Source: Thermohalobaculum sp039822785
GTDB taxonomy: Bacteria > Pseudomonadota > Alphaproteobacteria > Rhodobacterales > Rhodobacteraceae
Direction of reading: 5' to 3'
DNA length: 64,000 nucleotides
NCBI GenBank assembly: GCA_039822785.1
Contig: JBCBMO010000005.1
Span: 450,729-514,728 of the forward strand
Part shown: positions 33,296-42,277 of the stretch, piece after piece
How positions within the stretch are numbered: position 1 is the first letter of the stretch
How the letters are laid out: each line of letters starts with the position of its first letter
Notes under the pieces: model-generated
The model's input: only the letters and a program-made list of their open reading frames with translations
What the model was told of the DNA's origin: nothing
The model's database searches: none
Program-made: the position numbers and the translations under genes

Positions 33296-33637
33296 CGCCC
33301 TCTCTGCCACACTGCCACGAGCGCGCCTGGAAACCCAACGGAATTTTGCGCGCGTCAACTATCTAGCGACTGCACAGCCACCAACGTCAAGGACTTTCAC
33401 CAACCGAAGGGTTTCCCGTGGCAGGAAAGGCGCCTCCACAAGACCAAGCAAAAGGCGAAGCCCCACCACGCCGAGATGTCGTTCCGGCGCACTTCCCGAG
33501 CCATCGTCCAGCGTCACGCAAACCCTCTGAAACCATCGCGCCCGGGCGACATTCGCAACTAAGAAACAGTCAATCGGACGCCAATTCATCGATGGCAGTG
33601 GCGCACTTAGAGAGCGAAAAGTTCAAGGAAGGAGGGA
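33296..33637. other. 342-bp gap between the LacI-type gene and tRNA-Val
   Basis: This holds the regulator's promoter region. Apart from the operator-like element at 33346-33358 I see nothing convincing. The short minus-strand frame at 33359-33589 and the plus-strand frame running into the tRNA have no RBS or recognisable domain. Confidence 0.5.
33346..33358. promoter_or_regulatory. TTGCGCGCGTCAA, second candidate LacI-family operator
   Basis: This resembles the perfect palindrome at 32248-32259, sharing the CGCGCG core with TT on the left and AA on the right, but with one extra base. It lies 51 nt upstream of the LacI-type start and is a plausible autoregulatory site. Confidence 0.35.
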
Positions 33638-33713
33638 TGGTGGGCGGTACTGGGCTCGAACCAGTGACCCCAGCGATGTGAACACTGTGCTCTACCAACT
33701 GAGCTAACCGCCC
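33638..33713 (-). tRNA. tRNA-Val(CAC)
   Basis: A full cloverleaf on the minus strand. Acceptor GGGCGGT/ACCGCCC, D-stem GCTC/GAGC with AGTTGGTA loop, anticodon stem CAGTG/CGCTG, anticodon loop TTCACAT giving anticodon CAC, T-stem ACTGG/CCAGT with loop TTCGAGC. The discriminator A is followed by an encoded CCA (33638-33640). CAC reads the valine codon GTG. Confidence 0.97.
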
Positions 33714-33723
33714 GACAGCGGCG

Positions 33724-33753
33724 CACATAGGCCGAGCCGGCAGCGGCGGTCAA
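33724..33753 (-). promoter_or_regulatory. Sigma70-type promoter for tRNA-Val
   Basis: On the minus strand TTGACC (33748-33753) and TATGTG (33724-33729) are separated by 18 nt. The -10 lies 10 nt before the first base of the mature tRNA. Confidence 0.65.
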
Positions 33754-33861
33754 GGGGCATCGACCACGCCCGGCCGCGGCTGCAGGGCTTGGTCCATCCC
33801 GCAGACGGGCAAGACAGGCCGGCAGGAAGGGCGGGCATGGGCCACCGGCACGGCGGTTGGG

Positions 33862-34539
33862 TCAGGCGGGCATCAGGCGCTCCATCATGCCAGGTACCTC
33901 GCTGAAGTCCGTGGCGAGGCCCTCGGGCGACAATGCCTCCAGCGGGGCGCGGGCCAGGTCGTGGGCGATCAGGATACAGGGCACCCCGGCCGCCGCGGCA
34001 GTGTCGCGGTCGGTGCGGGTGTCGCCCAGCATGATCGAGCGGGCGGGATCGGCCCCGATGCGCCGCGCCGTCTCGCGGAAATGCTCCGGGTCGGGCTTGC
34101 GCACCGCCAAGCTGTCGGCCCCCAGGATCGCGCCGAACCGCGGCGCAAGGCCCAGGGCTTGCAGCAGCGAGACGGCGAAGCGCTCGGGCTTGTTGGTGCA
34201 GACCCCAAGGCGCCAGCCAGCGGCCTCGAGCGTATCGAGACAGGTCTCGAGCCCGGCGAAGGGACGGGTATGGACGGCCAGCGCCTCGCCATAGGCCTCC
34301 AGCAGCCGGGGATAGGCATGGATGAAGACCTGCTCGGCCATCGGCCCCTCTGCCGGGCGACCAGCCAGACGCAGCGCATGGGTGATCATCGAACGGCCGC
34401 CCTTCATGGCATGGGCACGATCCCGCGGCAGGGTGAGCCGCGGCAGGCCATGGCCGATCAGCGCGACGTTGGCGGCCGCCAGCAGATCGGCGGCGGTATC
34501 GGCGATGGTCCCGTCCAGATCGAAGATCGCGCCGCGCAT
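33862..34539 (-). CDS. gph: Phosphoglycolate phosphatase, HAD superfamily
   Basis: A 225-aa HAD hydrolase, subfamily IA. Motif I FDLDGTIADT (nucleophile Asp near 7), motif II VCTNKP near 110, motif III KPDPEHF near 145 and motif IV MLGDTRTD near 166, in the correct order and spacing with a helical cap. Gph dephosphorylates 2-phosphoglycolate from photorespiration or DNA repair; close HAD relatives have other substrates. The start 34539 begins the strand of motif I. It is divergent from glmU. Confidence 0.88.
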   Translation of the reverse strand: MRGAIFDLDGTIADTAADLLAAANVALIGHGLPRLTLPRDRAHAMKGGRSMITHALRLAGRPAEGPMAEQVFIHAYPRLLEAYGEALAVHTRPFAGLETCLDTLEAAGWRLGVCTNKPERFAVSLLQALGLAPRFGAILGADSLAVRKPDPEHFRETARRIGADPARSIMLGDTRTDRDTAAAAGVPCILIAHDLARAPLEALSPEGLATDFSEVPGMMERLMPA

Positions 34540-34666
34540 GATGCCTCCCCCTTCGGCTGTCAGCCGGAGACCTAGCGCGGGCGGAAAAGATCGGAAACAG
34601 TTTCTGATGAGCGTCCCGCGCCGGGCTGCTTCCGCGCCCGCGACGCGAACGCTATAGACCGCGGCG

Positions 34667-36031
34667 ATGACCGAGACGCCGATATCGCCACGACCGCTTG
34701 CCGTCGTCGTGCTTGCCGCGGGCAAGGGGACGCGGATGAAGTCCGCCCTGCCCAAAGTGCTGCATCCGCTCGCGGGGCAGCCGATGCTGGGCCATGTCCT
34801 GGCGACCGCCACGGCACTGGGGCCGGAACGGATCGCCGTGGTCGTCGGCGCGGGGGCCGACCAGGTGGCCGCCGCAGCCGGCGCCGCGGTCCAAGGGGTC
34901 GATATCTGCCTGCAGGCCGAACAGCGGGGCACCGGTCATGCCGTGCGCATGGCCGAGGGCGCGCTGGCGGGGTTCGAGGGCGATCTGCTCGTGCTCTATG
35001 CCGACACGCCGCTGCTGTCGGTCGCGACGCTGCGACGCCTGCTCGCCGCCCCCGGCGCGATCAAGGTGCTTGGCTTCGAGGCCGCGGATCCCGGCCGCTA
35101 CGGTCGCCTGCTGATCGAAGGCGAGCGCCTGCTGCGGATCGTGGAGGCGAAGGACGCCACGCCCGAGGAGTACGCGATCACCGCCTGCAATTCCGGCGTC
35201 ATGGCAGCGGATGCGGCGACGATGTTCCGCCTGCTCGCCAAGGTGACCGACGACAACGCCCAGGGCGAGTTCTACCTGACCGACGTGCCCGGCATCGCGG
35301 GCGCCGAAGGACTGTCGGCGACGGCCACCCTTTGTGCGGAGGAGGAGACCCTCGGCATCAACGACCGCGTCCAACTCGCGGCGGCAGAGGCGGTGTTTCA
35401 GCGCCGTGCGCGGCAAGCGGCCATGCTGGCAGGGGCGACGCTGATCGATCCGGAGACCGTGTATTTTGCCCATGACACCGTGCTGGGGCGGGATGTGACC
35501 GTCGGGCCGAGTGTCGTCTTCGGCCCCGGCGTCGCGGTGGCCGACGGCGCTCGGATCGAGGCCTTCTGCCATCTGGAGGATACCCGGATTGGGTCCGGCG
35601 CCATCGTGGGCCCCTTTGCCAGGCTGCGCGGGGGCACGGAGATCGGGGCCAACTGTCGGGTGGGCAATTTTGTCGAGATGAAGAAGACCGGTTTCGGCGA
35701 GGGGGCCAAGGCGGCGCATCTGACCTATGTGGGCGATGCCACGGTCGGGGCCGGCGCGAACCTGGGCGCGGGCACGGTCACCTGCAACTACGACGGGGTC
35801 GACAAGCACCGCACGACGATCGGCGCGGGCGCCTTCATCGGCACCCATGCCTCGCTGATCGCGCCGGTGACCGTGGGCGATGGCGCCTATGTGGCGACCG
35901 GCACCGTCGTCACCCAGGACGTACCGGCCGAGGCGCTCGCCATCGCCCGGGTAAAGCAAACCAATCGAGAAGGAACCGCCAGGCGCCTGCGCGAGGTGCT
36001 GGCGGCGCGTAAGGCCGCAAAGAAAGGCTGA
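34667..36031 (+). CDS. glmU: Bifunctional GlmU: glucosamine-1-P acetyltransferase / GlcNAc-1-P uridylyltransferase
   Basis: A 454-aa enzyme making UDP-GlcNAc for peptidoglycan and lipopolysaccharide. The N-terminal pyrophosphorylase domain has LAAGKGTRMKSALPKVLHPL (residues ~16-35), QRGTGHA near 87 and YADTPLL near 111. The C-terminal left-handed beta-helix begins near 255, with hexapeptide repeats and the acetyl-transfer region AHLTYVGDA and NYDGVDKHRTTIGAGAFIG near 375-390. Full length for the family. It is followed after 51 nt by glmS. Confidence 0.96.
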   Translation: MTETPISPRPLAVVVLAAGKGTRMKSALPKVLHPLAGQPMLGHVLATATALGPERIAVVVGAGADQVAAAAGAAVQGVDICLQAEQRGTGHAVRMAEGALAGFEGDLLVLYADTPLLSVATLRRLLAAPGAIKVLGFEAADPGRYGRLLIEGERLLRIVEAKDATPEEYAITACNSGVMAADAATMFRLLAKVTDDNAQGEFYLTDVPGIAGAEGLSATATLCAEEETLGINDRVQLAAAEAVFQRRARQAAMLAGATLIDPETVYFAHDTVLGRDVTVGPSVVFGPGVAVADGARIEAFCHLEDTRIGSGAIVGPFARLRGGTEIGANCRVGNFVEMKKTGFGEGAKAAHLTYVGDATVGAGANLGAGTVTCNYDGVDKHRTTIGAGAFIGTHASLIAPVTVGDGAYVATGTVVTQDVPAEALAIARVKQTNREGTARRLREVLAARKAAKKG

Positions 36032-36082
36032 CGCGACAGACCGGCAGCAGCCGGGATACGAGGCAGAGCAGGAGAAACCACC

Positions 36083-37906
36083 ATGTGCGGCATCGTCGGA
36101 GTGCTCGGGCAGCTAGAGGCCGCGCCGCGGATCCTCGATGCGCTGCGCCGGTTGGAGTATCGCGGCTACGACAGCGCAGGCATCACCACGCTGTTGAACG
36201 GCAAGGCAGAGCGGCGTCGTGCCGTCGGCAAGCTCAAGGCGCTGAGGGATCTTCTCAGCGACTATCCGGTGCATGGCACGGCCGGGATCGGACATACGCG
36301 CTGGGCCACCCATGGCGCGCCCACCGTCGCCAATGCGCACCCCCATGCGGCGGGCCCGGTCCATGTGGTGCACAACGGGATCATCGAGAACTTCCGAGCG
36401 CTGCGCAGCGAGCTGGAAGCCGCCGGGATCACTCTCAAGACCGAGACGGATACCGAGGTTGTCGCCCAGTTGGTGGCTCAATTGATGGATGCGGGCGAGG
36501 AACCGCAGGCCGCGGTTCAGGCCGTGCTGCCGCGGCTGCACGGGGCCTTCGCCCTCGCCTTCCTCTTCGATGGGCACCCGGATCTCATGATCGTCGCCCG
36601 CCACGGCTCACCGCTCGCAATCGGCTGGGGCGATGGGGAGATGTTCGTGGGCTCGGATGCCCTGGCGCTTTCGCCCATGACCGACGAGGTCACCTATCTC
36701 GAAGAGGGAGACAGCGCCGTCATCCGGCGCGAGAGCCTGGCGATCCTCGACGCCGCCGGCACCCCGGTCGAGCGGGCGCGCAACCGCGTCACGGTAGACC
36801 CAGGGGCAACCGAGAAGGGCGCCTATCGCCACTACATGATCAAGGAGATCCACGAGCAGCCCGCCGCACTCGGCCTCACGCTCGCGCGCCACATCGCGGC
36901 CTCGCGCGACCGCATCGCCTCGCCCGCCGCAGATATCGACTGGGCAAGCATGACCCGCCTCTGCCTGGTGGGCTGCGGCACGGCGTTCCTGGCAGGCCAT
37001 GTCGCCAAATACTGGTTCGAGAGCCTCGCCGGCCTGCCCGTCGAGCTCGATATCGCGTCGGAGTTTCGGTACCGCGACCACCCCTTCATGGCGGGCGAGG
37101 GGGCGCTCTTCGTCTCCCAATCCGGGGAGACGGCGGACACCCTGGCGGCCATGCGCCATGCCACCCCGCATCTGGCCGCCTCCGGCGCTGTGGTCAACGT
37201 CACCGAGAGCACCATCGCCCGGGAGGCAGGGACGATCCTGCCGATCATGGCGGGCACCGAGATCGGCGTTGCCTCGACCAAGGCCTTCACGGCGATGCTG
37301 GTCACCCTGGGCGCCGCCGCGCTGGTCGCCGCCCGCAGCCGCGGTCACCTGGACGCCGAGGCCGAAGCGGCCCGGGTGGCGGAACTGGTGCAGGTCCCGC
37401 GGCTGATGGCCGAGGCGCTGACCGTCGAAGCGCAGATCCAGGACCTCGCCTCCTTCATGGCCACGGCGCGCGACGTGCTCTACCTCGGGCGCGGCTCGCT
37501 CTACCCCATCGCGCTGGAGGGGGCGCTGAAGCTGAAGGAGATCAGCTACATTCATGCCGAGGGCTATGCCTCCGGCGAACTCAAGCACGGCCCTATCGCG
37601 CTGATCGACGAGGCGGTGCCGGTCATCGTGGTCGCGCCGCGCGACGCGCTCTTCGCCAAGACCGTCTCCAACATGCAGGAAGTGGTCGCCCGCGGCGGCA
37701 AGGTGGTGCTGATCAGCGATGCCGAGGGGATCGCGGAGGCGGCCGAGGGCGCCACGGCCACCATCGAGATGCCCGCCGTGCCCGCATGGCTCACGCCGAT
37801 CATCTATACGGTGCCGGTACAGCTCATCGCCTATCACACCGCGCTGGCCAAAGGGACAGACGTGGATCAACCACGAAACCTCGCAAAATCGGTGACGGTG
37901 GAGTAG
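36083..37906 (+). CDS. glmS: Glutamine-fructose-6-phosphate aminotransferase (isomerizing)
   Basis: A 607-aa enzyme making glucosamine-6-P from fructose-6-P and glutamine. Class II glutaminase domain with catalytic Cys2 (MCGIVGVLG) and GHTRWATHG near 73. Two SIS sugar-isomerase domains: CGTAFLAGHVAKYW near 300 with SQSGETADTLAAM near 348, and LGRGSLYPIALEGALKLKEI near 472. It ends in PRNLAKSVTVE, the typical GlmS C-terminus that forms the catalytic lid. It is an operon with glmU; no glmS ribozyme is seen upstream. Confidence 0.96.
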   Translation: MCGIVGVLGQLEAAPRILDALRRLEYRGYDSAGITTLLNGKAERRRAVGKLKALRDLLSDYPVHGTAGIGHTRWATHGAPTVANAHPHAAGPVHVVHNGIIENFRALRSELEAAGITLKTETDTEVVAQLVAQLMDAGEEPQAAVQAVLPRLHGAFALAFLFDGHPDLMIVARHGSPLAIGWGDGEMFVGSDALALSPMTDEVTYLEEGDSAVIRRESLAILDAAGTPVERARNRVTVDPGATEKGAYRHYMIKEIHEQPAALGLTLARHIAASRDRIASPAADIDWASMTRLCLVGCGTAFLAGHVAKYWFESLAGLPVELDIASEFRYRDHPFMAGEGALFVSQSGETADTLAAMRHATPHLAASGAVVNVTESTIAREAGTILPIMAGTEIGVASTKAFTAMLVTLGAAALVAARSRGHLDAEAEAARVAELVQVPRLMAEALTVEAQIQDLASFMATARDVLYLGRGSLYPIALEGALKLKEISYIHAEGYASGELKHGPIALIDEAVPVIVVAPRDALFAKTVSNMQEVVARGGKVVLISDAEGIAEAAEGATATIEMPAVPAWLTPIIYTVPVQLIAYHTALAKGTDVDQPRNLAKSVTVE

Positions 37907-37924
37907 GGTACCCCCACGGGGGAA

Positions 37925-37949
37925 CCGCCGGAAAAGGCGGGGCAATTTT
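37925..37949 (+). terminator. Possible weak terminator after glmS
   Basis: A 5-bp hairpin CCGCC/GGCGG with a 6-nt loop is followed 5 nt later by TTTT. The stem is short and the T run is displaced, so it could be only partial. Confidence 0.35.
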
Positions 37950-37977
37950 GCGTCGGGACAAGACGGGGACAGACGTC

Positions 37978-38499
37978 ATGAGACTGCCGATGATGACGGC
38001 CTTGCTGGTCGTGCTGACCGCTTGCGCCATGGAGGAACCGGAGGTGGCGGTGGAAGCACCGCCGGTCCAGCTTCTGCGCGGTGACTGCTATACCGTCGAG
38101 CTGTTCGACGGGTTTGAGATCAAGCCGGCGCCGGAGGGGACGCCGCCGGAGCATGCGGCCTTTCTCGGCGAATGGCGCTTCGGCGCCTGGGACGGCGAGT
38201 GGTGCCACGACATGATCGTCACCGAGATCCGGGAGGACGGGCAGGTCATCCTGATGGACCTGCACGCCCCCTATGAGCCCTGGGGCAAGATCGCCACCGC
38301 CTTCAGGCGCACCGCGCGGATCACCGAGGACGGGGAACTGCACTTCCGCCACGGCAATACCACGCGCGAGTATCGCTTTCAGGGTGGCCGGCTTTACGGC
38401 ACCCGGGAGGAGGCGATCGAGGGTCTGCGCGAGGTCCAGCTGCGCCGGCCTGAGGAAGTGCGCCTGCCGATCTCCCGCCCCACCGTCGCCGCCGGCTGA
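37978..38499 (+). CDS. Putative lipoprotein of unknown function
   Basis: A 173-aa protein with an N-terminal lipoprotein signal: MMTALLVVLTACAMEE, with lipobox LTAC and Cys near 16. The mature part is acidic and Trp/Gly-rich (LGEWRFGAWDGEWCHDMIV) and reads as a compact beta-rich domain. I do not recognise the family. It follows glmS by 71 nt, with a possible weak terminator between. The same open frame extends back through glmS as a shadow, but the signal peptide fixes the start at 37978. Confidence 0.75.
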   Translation: MRLPMMTALLVVLTACAMEEPEVAVEAPPVQLLRGDCYTVELFDGFEIKPAPEGTPPEHAAFLGEWRFGAWDGEWCHDMIVTEIREDGQVILMDLHAPYEPWGKIATAFRRTARITEDGELHFRHGNTTREYRFQGGRLYGTREEAIEGLREVQLRRPEEVRLPISRPTVAAG

Positions 38500-38552
38500 C
38501 CGGGCGGCGGCATCGTTGTCGGGCTCGCGGCTAGCTGCGAGCTCGCAGGGGC

Positions 38553-39254
38553 CTACTCGAGCGTGACGATGACCTCGTTGCGGCGCAGCCAGGGCAGCGT
38601 CCACGGCGGGTTGTACCCCGCTGAGGTGAAGTCGCCGCGGTGCGCGATCTGCTCGGCCTCCAGCCAGGCGCGCAACTCGGCCTCGGCCTCGGCGATATTG
38701 CTGTCGCTGAAGAAGCCGCTGAAGCGGATCGTCGCGACCCGCCGCCCGGGGATGGTGCCCAAGCTCACCGTTGGATCGCTCGGCAGCGGAGCGGTATCCA
38801 GCGTCATCGCCTCGGGCAGCACGAAGACGGTTGTCCAGGCCTTGCCAGCGCTCTCTTCCACCAAGACAGGGGCTGTCATGGCGATCTCGGCACCCTCGAC
38901 ACTCAACGCCGCCTCGCCGTCCGCGACGATGACAGGTGCCGTCATGGCGATGTCCCGCGATCCCGCATTCGCGCCGGTGATGTAGTCGAAGAGCCGGCTG
39001 AAGCCCTGCCCCACGGCCGAGTCTCGACTATCCGCCTCAACCGTGGTGCTGACGACGACCAGTTCGGCATAGTCACGGATCTCGATCGCACCCTCCTGGC
39101 GCGTGACGGAGAACGGCGGCTCCTCCGCCGCCGGCGCGCCGAAGACCGAGCAGCCGGTGACAACGGCGCTAAGCGCGAGCGCACCCGCCAGGCGCAGGAC
39201 GGAGGGCCGGCTGGAAGACGGCGCATGGGGCTTGGTACCGATATGATCGGTCAT
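38553..39254 (-). CDS. SOUL-family heme-binding lipoprotein
   Basis: A 233-aa protein with a lipobox (LSAVVTGCSVFG, Cys near 35) and a SOUL domain. EIRDYAELVVVSTTVEADSR opens the fold, GFSRLFDYITGANAGSRDIAMTAPV is the family's signature, and the repeat IAMTAPVLVEESAGKAWTTVFVLP and the C-terminal TLPWLRRNEVIVTL complete it. SOUL/HBP proteins bind heme or tetrapyrroles. The lipid anchor places this one at the membrane facing the periplasm. The start 39254 is preferred to 39302, since the first 16 codons precede the positively charged n-region. Confidence 0.88.
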   Translation of the reverse strand: MTDHIGTKPHAPSSSRPSVLRLAGALALSAVVTGCSVFGAPAAEEPPFSVTRQEGAIEIRDYAELVVVSTTVEADSRDSAVGQGFSRLFDYITGANAGSRDIAMTAPVIVADGEAALSVEGAEIAMTAPVLVEESAGKAWTTVFVLPEAMTLDTAPLPSDPTVSLGTIPGRRVATIRFSGFFSDSNIAEAEAELRAWLEAEQIAHRGDFTSAGYNPPWTLPWLRRNEVIVTLE

Positions 39255-39337
39255 GGCGTGGTCCTTTCTGAGCTTGCGCGACAGATAGGGCCTCGCCAGC
39301 ACGAAGACAGAGGGCCGGGGGAAACTGTGTGAAATTT

Positions 39338-40969
39338 TTACACAGGCTGGTCCAGGCCATCGCGGAGGTGGCGGCGCATGATCTTGCCCGTTGCCGTCGT
39401 CGGCATCGCCTCGATGAAATGCACGCGCCGGGGCGCCACATGGGGGCTAACCTGTTGCTTCACCTGCGCGATCAGCGCCTCGGCCAGCGTCTCGCTCCCC
39501 TCCACCCCGGGTGTCAGGGTGACGAAGGCCGTCACCACCTCGGTGCGCAACGCATCCGGCACGCCGATCACCGCCGCCAGGGCCACCGCCGGGTGGCCCG
39601 CCAGACAGTTCTCGATCTCCGTCGGGCCGATCCGGTAGCCCGCCGAGGTGATGACGTCGTCCACGCGGGCGGCGAAGTGGAAGTAGCCTTCTTGGTCGAC
39701 ATATCCCTCGTCGCCGGTCAGCATCCAGTCGCCGCGGAACTTGGCCGCCGTCTTCTCCGGTTGCCCCCAGTACTCCAGGAACATGGCGGCATCACCGCGG
39801 CGCACCGCGATCTCCCCGCTCTCGCCCTGGGGCAGCGGCTCGGTGCCCTCCGGCCCCAGGACGGCCACCTCGGAGCCCGGAAAGGGCCGGCCCATGGCCC
39901 CGGGCTTCACCGGGCCGACAGTCGTGCCGTTGCCGACGATCAGATTGCACTCGGTCTGGCCATAGAACTCATGGATCGTGAGGCCCAGCGCCGCCTCGCC
40001 CCAGGCCAGCGTCTCGGCGCCCAGGCTCTCTCCGCCCGAGCCGACGGTGCGCAGCTGCACGCCAAAACGGGCCGGGTCAGCCACCGCCTTCATCATCCGC
40101 AGCGCGGTGGGCGGGATGAAGCTGTTGCGCACCCCGTGGCGCGCCATCAGGTCGAAGGCCCGCTCGGGATCGAACTTCTCCATCCGATGCGCGATCAGCG
40201 GCACGCCCGCGCGCAACGCCGGCAGCGCCATGTTGCACAGCCCCCCGATCCAGGCCCAATCCGCCGGAGTCCAGGCCAGATCGCCCGGCTGGGGGAAATC
40301 CCCATGCGTCAGTGTCACGCCCGGCATATGGCCCAGCAGCACCCGATGGGCATGCAGCGCCCCCTTCGCCGGCCCCGTAGTGCCGGAGGTATAGGAGATG
40401 AACGCCGGATCCTCGGGGCCGGTTTCTGCGACGCGGATCGCCTCCTGCGCCTTGCCCAACTCCTGCCAGAACCCCCAGGCGCCGTCGCCGGGCCGGTCGA
40501 CCGAGAAGACGGTCCTGAGGGCCGGCAGCGACCCCCGCAGCGCGTTGACCTTGGCCAGATTGGCGTCGTCCGTGACGATGGTCCCGACCCCGGCATCGCC
40601 CAGCCGGTGGGCCAGCGCCTCGCCGCCGAACAGGGTGAAGACCGGCACCGCGATGGCGCCCAGCATGTAGCAGGCCACATGGCTGATGATGGTCTCCGGC
40701 ATTTGCGGCAGCAGGATGCCAACCCGGTCGCCGCGCGCGACGCCGTGGCCCGCCAGCGCATTAGCAAAGCGGGCCGAGGCGCGGGAGAGCTGGCCGAAGC
40801 TGTAGTCCCGCCGCTCCCCGTCGGGGCGCAGAAAGATCAGCGCCAGGCGATCCGGATCGGTCCGGGCCCATTTCTCGCAAACGTCCCAGGCCAGGTTGTA
40901 CCGCGCCGGGATATCCCAGCGGTGGGCGGCCCGGCGATCAGCCCAGGCATCGCGGCCCGCTTCCGCCAT
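39338..40969 (-). CDS. AMP-dependent acyl-CoA synthetase (medium-chain/AcsM-like)
   Basis: A 543-aa ANL-superfamily adenylate-forming enzyme. A3 P-loop-like YTSGTTGPAKGALH near 195, A5 EFYGQTECNL near 328, A7/A8 TGDEGYVDQEGYFHFAARVDDVITSAGYRIGPTEIE near 410-445 with the hinge Asp, and A10 Lys in PTTATGKIMRR near 524. It activates a carboxylic acid to an acyl-CoA through acyl-AMP. The substrate is probably a medium- or short-chain acid by resemblance. It is divergent from moaA. Confidence 0.88.
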   Translation of the reverse strand: MAEAGRDAWADRRAAHRWDIPARYNLAWDVCEKWARTDPDRLALIFLRPDGERRDYSFGQLSRASARFANALAGHGVARGDRVGILLPQMPETIISHVACYMLGAIAVPVFTLFGGEALAHRLGDAGVGTIVTDDANLAKVNALRGSLPALRTVFSVDRPGDGAWGFWQELGKAQEAIRVAETGPEDPAFISYTSGTTGPAKGALHAHRVLLGHMPGVTLTHGDFPQPGDLAWTPADWAWIGGLCNMALPALRAGVPLIAHRMEKFDPERAFDLMARHGVRNSFIPPTALRMMKAVADPARFGVQLRTVGSGGESLGAETLAWGEAALGLTIHEFYGQTECNLIVGNGTTVGPVKPGAMGRPFPGSEVAVLGPEGTEPLPQGESGEIAVRRGDAAMFLEYWGQPEKTAAKFRGDWMLTGDEGYVDQEGYFHFAARVDDVITSAGYRIGPTEIENCLAGHPAVALAAVIGVPDALRTEVVTAFVTLTPGVEGSETLAEALIAQVKQQVSPHVAPRRVHFIEAMPTTATGKIMRRHLRDGLDQPV

Positions 40970-41145
40970 CCTCGCCCGCCTCCTCCGCCGCCTGCCTGCC
41001 TAACCGCGCAGCATTGGCTTAGGATAGCGGCACGGCATCGGCAAGTTGCCCGATGTCACCCCACGCCTATGTGACGGTACAGCGGTCGCGTTGCATGACG
41101 CGCAGGCGCGTTCTACCTTGCAGAAAAGTTTCGGGAGGAAACGCC

Positions 41146-42168
41146 GTGGCCAGGCAGACGATCGATACCCCGCCGCTCATCGACCCCTTTCAACGCCGCA
41201 TCGATTATCTGCGCGTCTCCGTCACCGACCGCTGCGATTTTCGCTGTGTCTACTGCATGGCGGAGCAGATGACCTTTCTGCCGAAGAAGGAGCTGCTGAC
41301 GCTGGAGGAGCTCGACCGGCTCTGCTCGCGCTTCGTCGCGCTTGGCGTGCGCAAGCTGCGGATCACCGGCGGCGAGCCACTGGTGCGCAAGAACATCATG
41401 CAGTTCTTTGAGGCGATGGGTCACCACCTGGACACCGGCGCGCTCGACGAGCTGACCCTGACGACCAACGGCTCCCAGCTTGCGCGCTTTGCCAAGGCGC
41501 TGAAGACCGCCGGCGTGCGCCGCATCAACGTCTCGCTGGACACCCTGGACGAGGACAAGTTCAAGGCGATCACCCGCTGGGGCCGCCTGGCGGAGGTCCT
41601 GCACGGCATCGACGTCGCCCTGGCCGAGGGGCTGAAGGTCAAGATCAACACCGTCGCCCTGAAGGGCTTCAACGAGGCGGAGCTGTTCACCCTGACCGAA
41701 TGGTGCGCCGACCGGGGCATGGACCTCACCTGGATCGAGGTCATGCCCATGGGCGATCTCGGCAACGAGGACCGGCTGGATCAGTACTGGCCCCTGACGG
41801 ATGTGCGCGCCCGCCTGGCCGAGCGCTACACCGTCGCCGACACGGCGGAGCGGACGGGCGGGCCCGCCCGCTATGTGCGCCTGGCCGAGACCGGGCAGCG
41901 CATCGGCTTCATCACGCCGCTCACCCATAACTTCTGCGAAAGCTGCAACCGCGTGCGCCTGACCTGCACCGGCCAGCTCTACATGTGCCTCGGCCAAGAT
42001 GACGACGCCGATCTGCGCCGGGTGCTGCGCGAGACCCCGGACGATGCAGCGCTGGATGCCGCGATCCGCGAGGCCATCACCCGCAAGCCCAAGGGCCACG
42101 ACTTCGACTATTCGCGCCAGCGGGTCGACGGCCAGGTTGGCCGCCACATGAGCGTCACCGGCGGCTGA
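41146..42168 (+). CDS. moaA: GTP 3',8-cyclase MoaA
   Basis: A 340-aa radical-SAM enzyme for the first step of molybdenum cofactor synthesis. The SAM cluster motif is CDFRCVYC, with RVSVTDR before it. GGEPLVRK binds SAM, and the second Fe-S cluster is FCESCNRVRLTCTGQLYMCLG near 262-282. It differs from the usual GG C-terminus only by ending SVTGG, so the catalytic tail is intact. Start: GTG 41146 with RBS GGGAGG 7 nt upstream, rather than ATG 41053, whose extra 31 residues are unconserved-looking. Confidence 0.94.
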   Translation: MARQTIDTPPLIDPFQRRIDYLRVSVTDRCDFRCVYCMAEQMTFLPKKELLTLEELDRLCSRFVALGVRKLRITGGEPLVRKNIMQFFEAMGHHLDTGALDELTLTTNGSQLARFAKALKTAGVRRINVSLDTLDEDKFKAITRWGRLAEVLHGIDVALAEGLKVKINTVALKGFNEAELFTLTEWCADRGMDLTWIEVMPMGDLGNEDRLDQYWPLTDVRARLAERYTVADTAERTGGPARYVRLAETGQRIGFITPLTHNFCESCNRVRLTCTGQLYMCLGQDDDADLRRVLRETPDDAALDAAIREAITRKPKGHDFDYSRQRVDGQVGRHMSVTGG

Positions 42169-42277
42169 GGTCGCCGCCTATCGGTTGTCATTGCGCACGA
42201 CCGGTGGCTCGGGGTTTCCCCTTGGCCATCGGGGTGGTGGAATACCGTGAAGCCTCTCGCAACATCGGAGCGCCGTG

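Noticed and set aside
33418..33681. Plus-strand frame ending in a GGTGLEPVTPAM-like sequence
   Set aside because: This is the typical translation of the antisense strand of a tRNA gene, here tRNA-Val.
36085..37977. Long plus-strand frame overlapping glmS
   Set aside because: Only its last 174 codons, with a lipoprotein signal, look real. The part overlapping glmS is an out-of-frame shadow.
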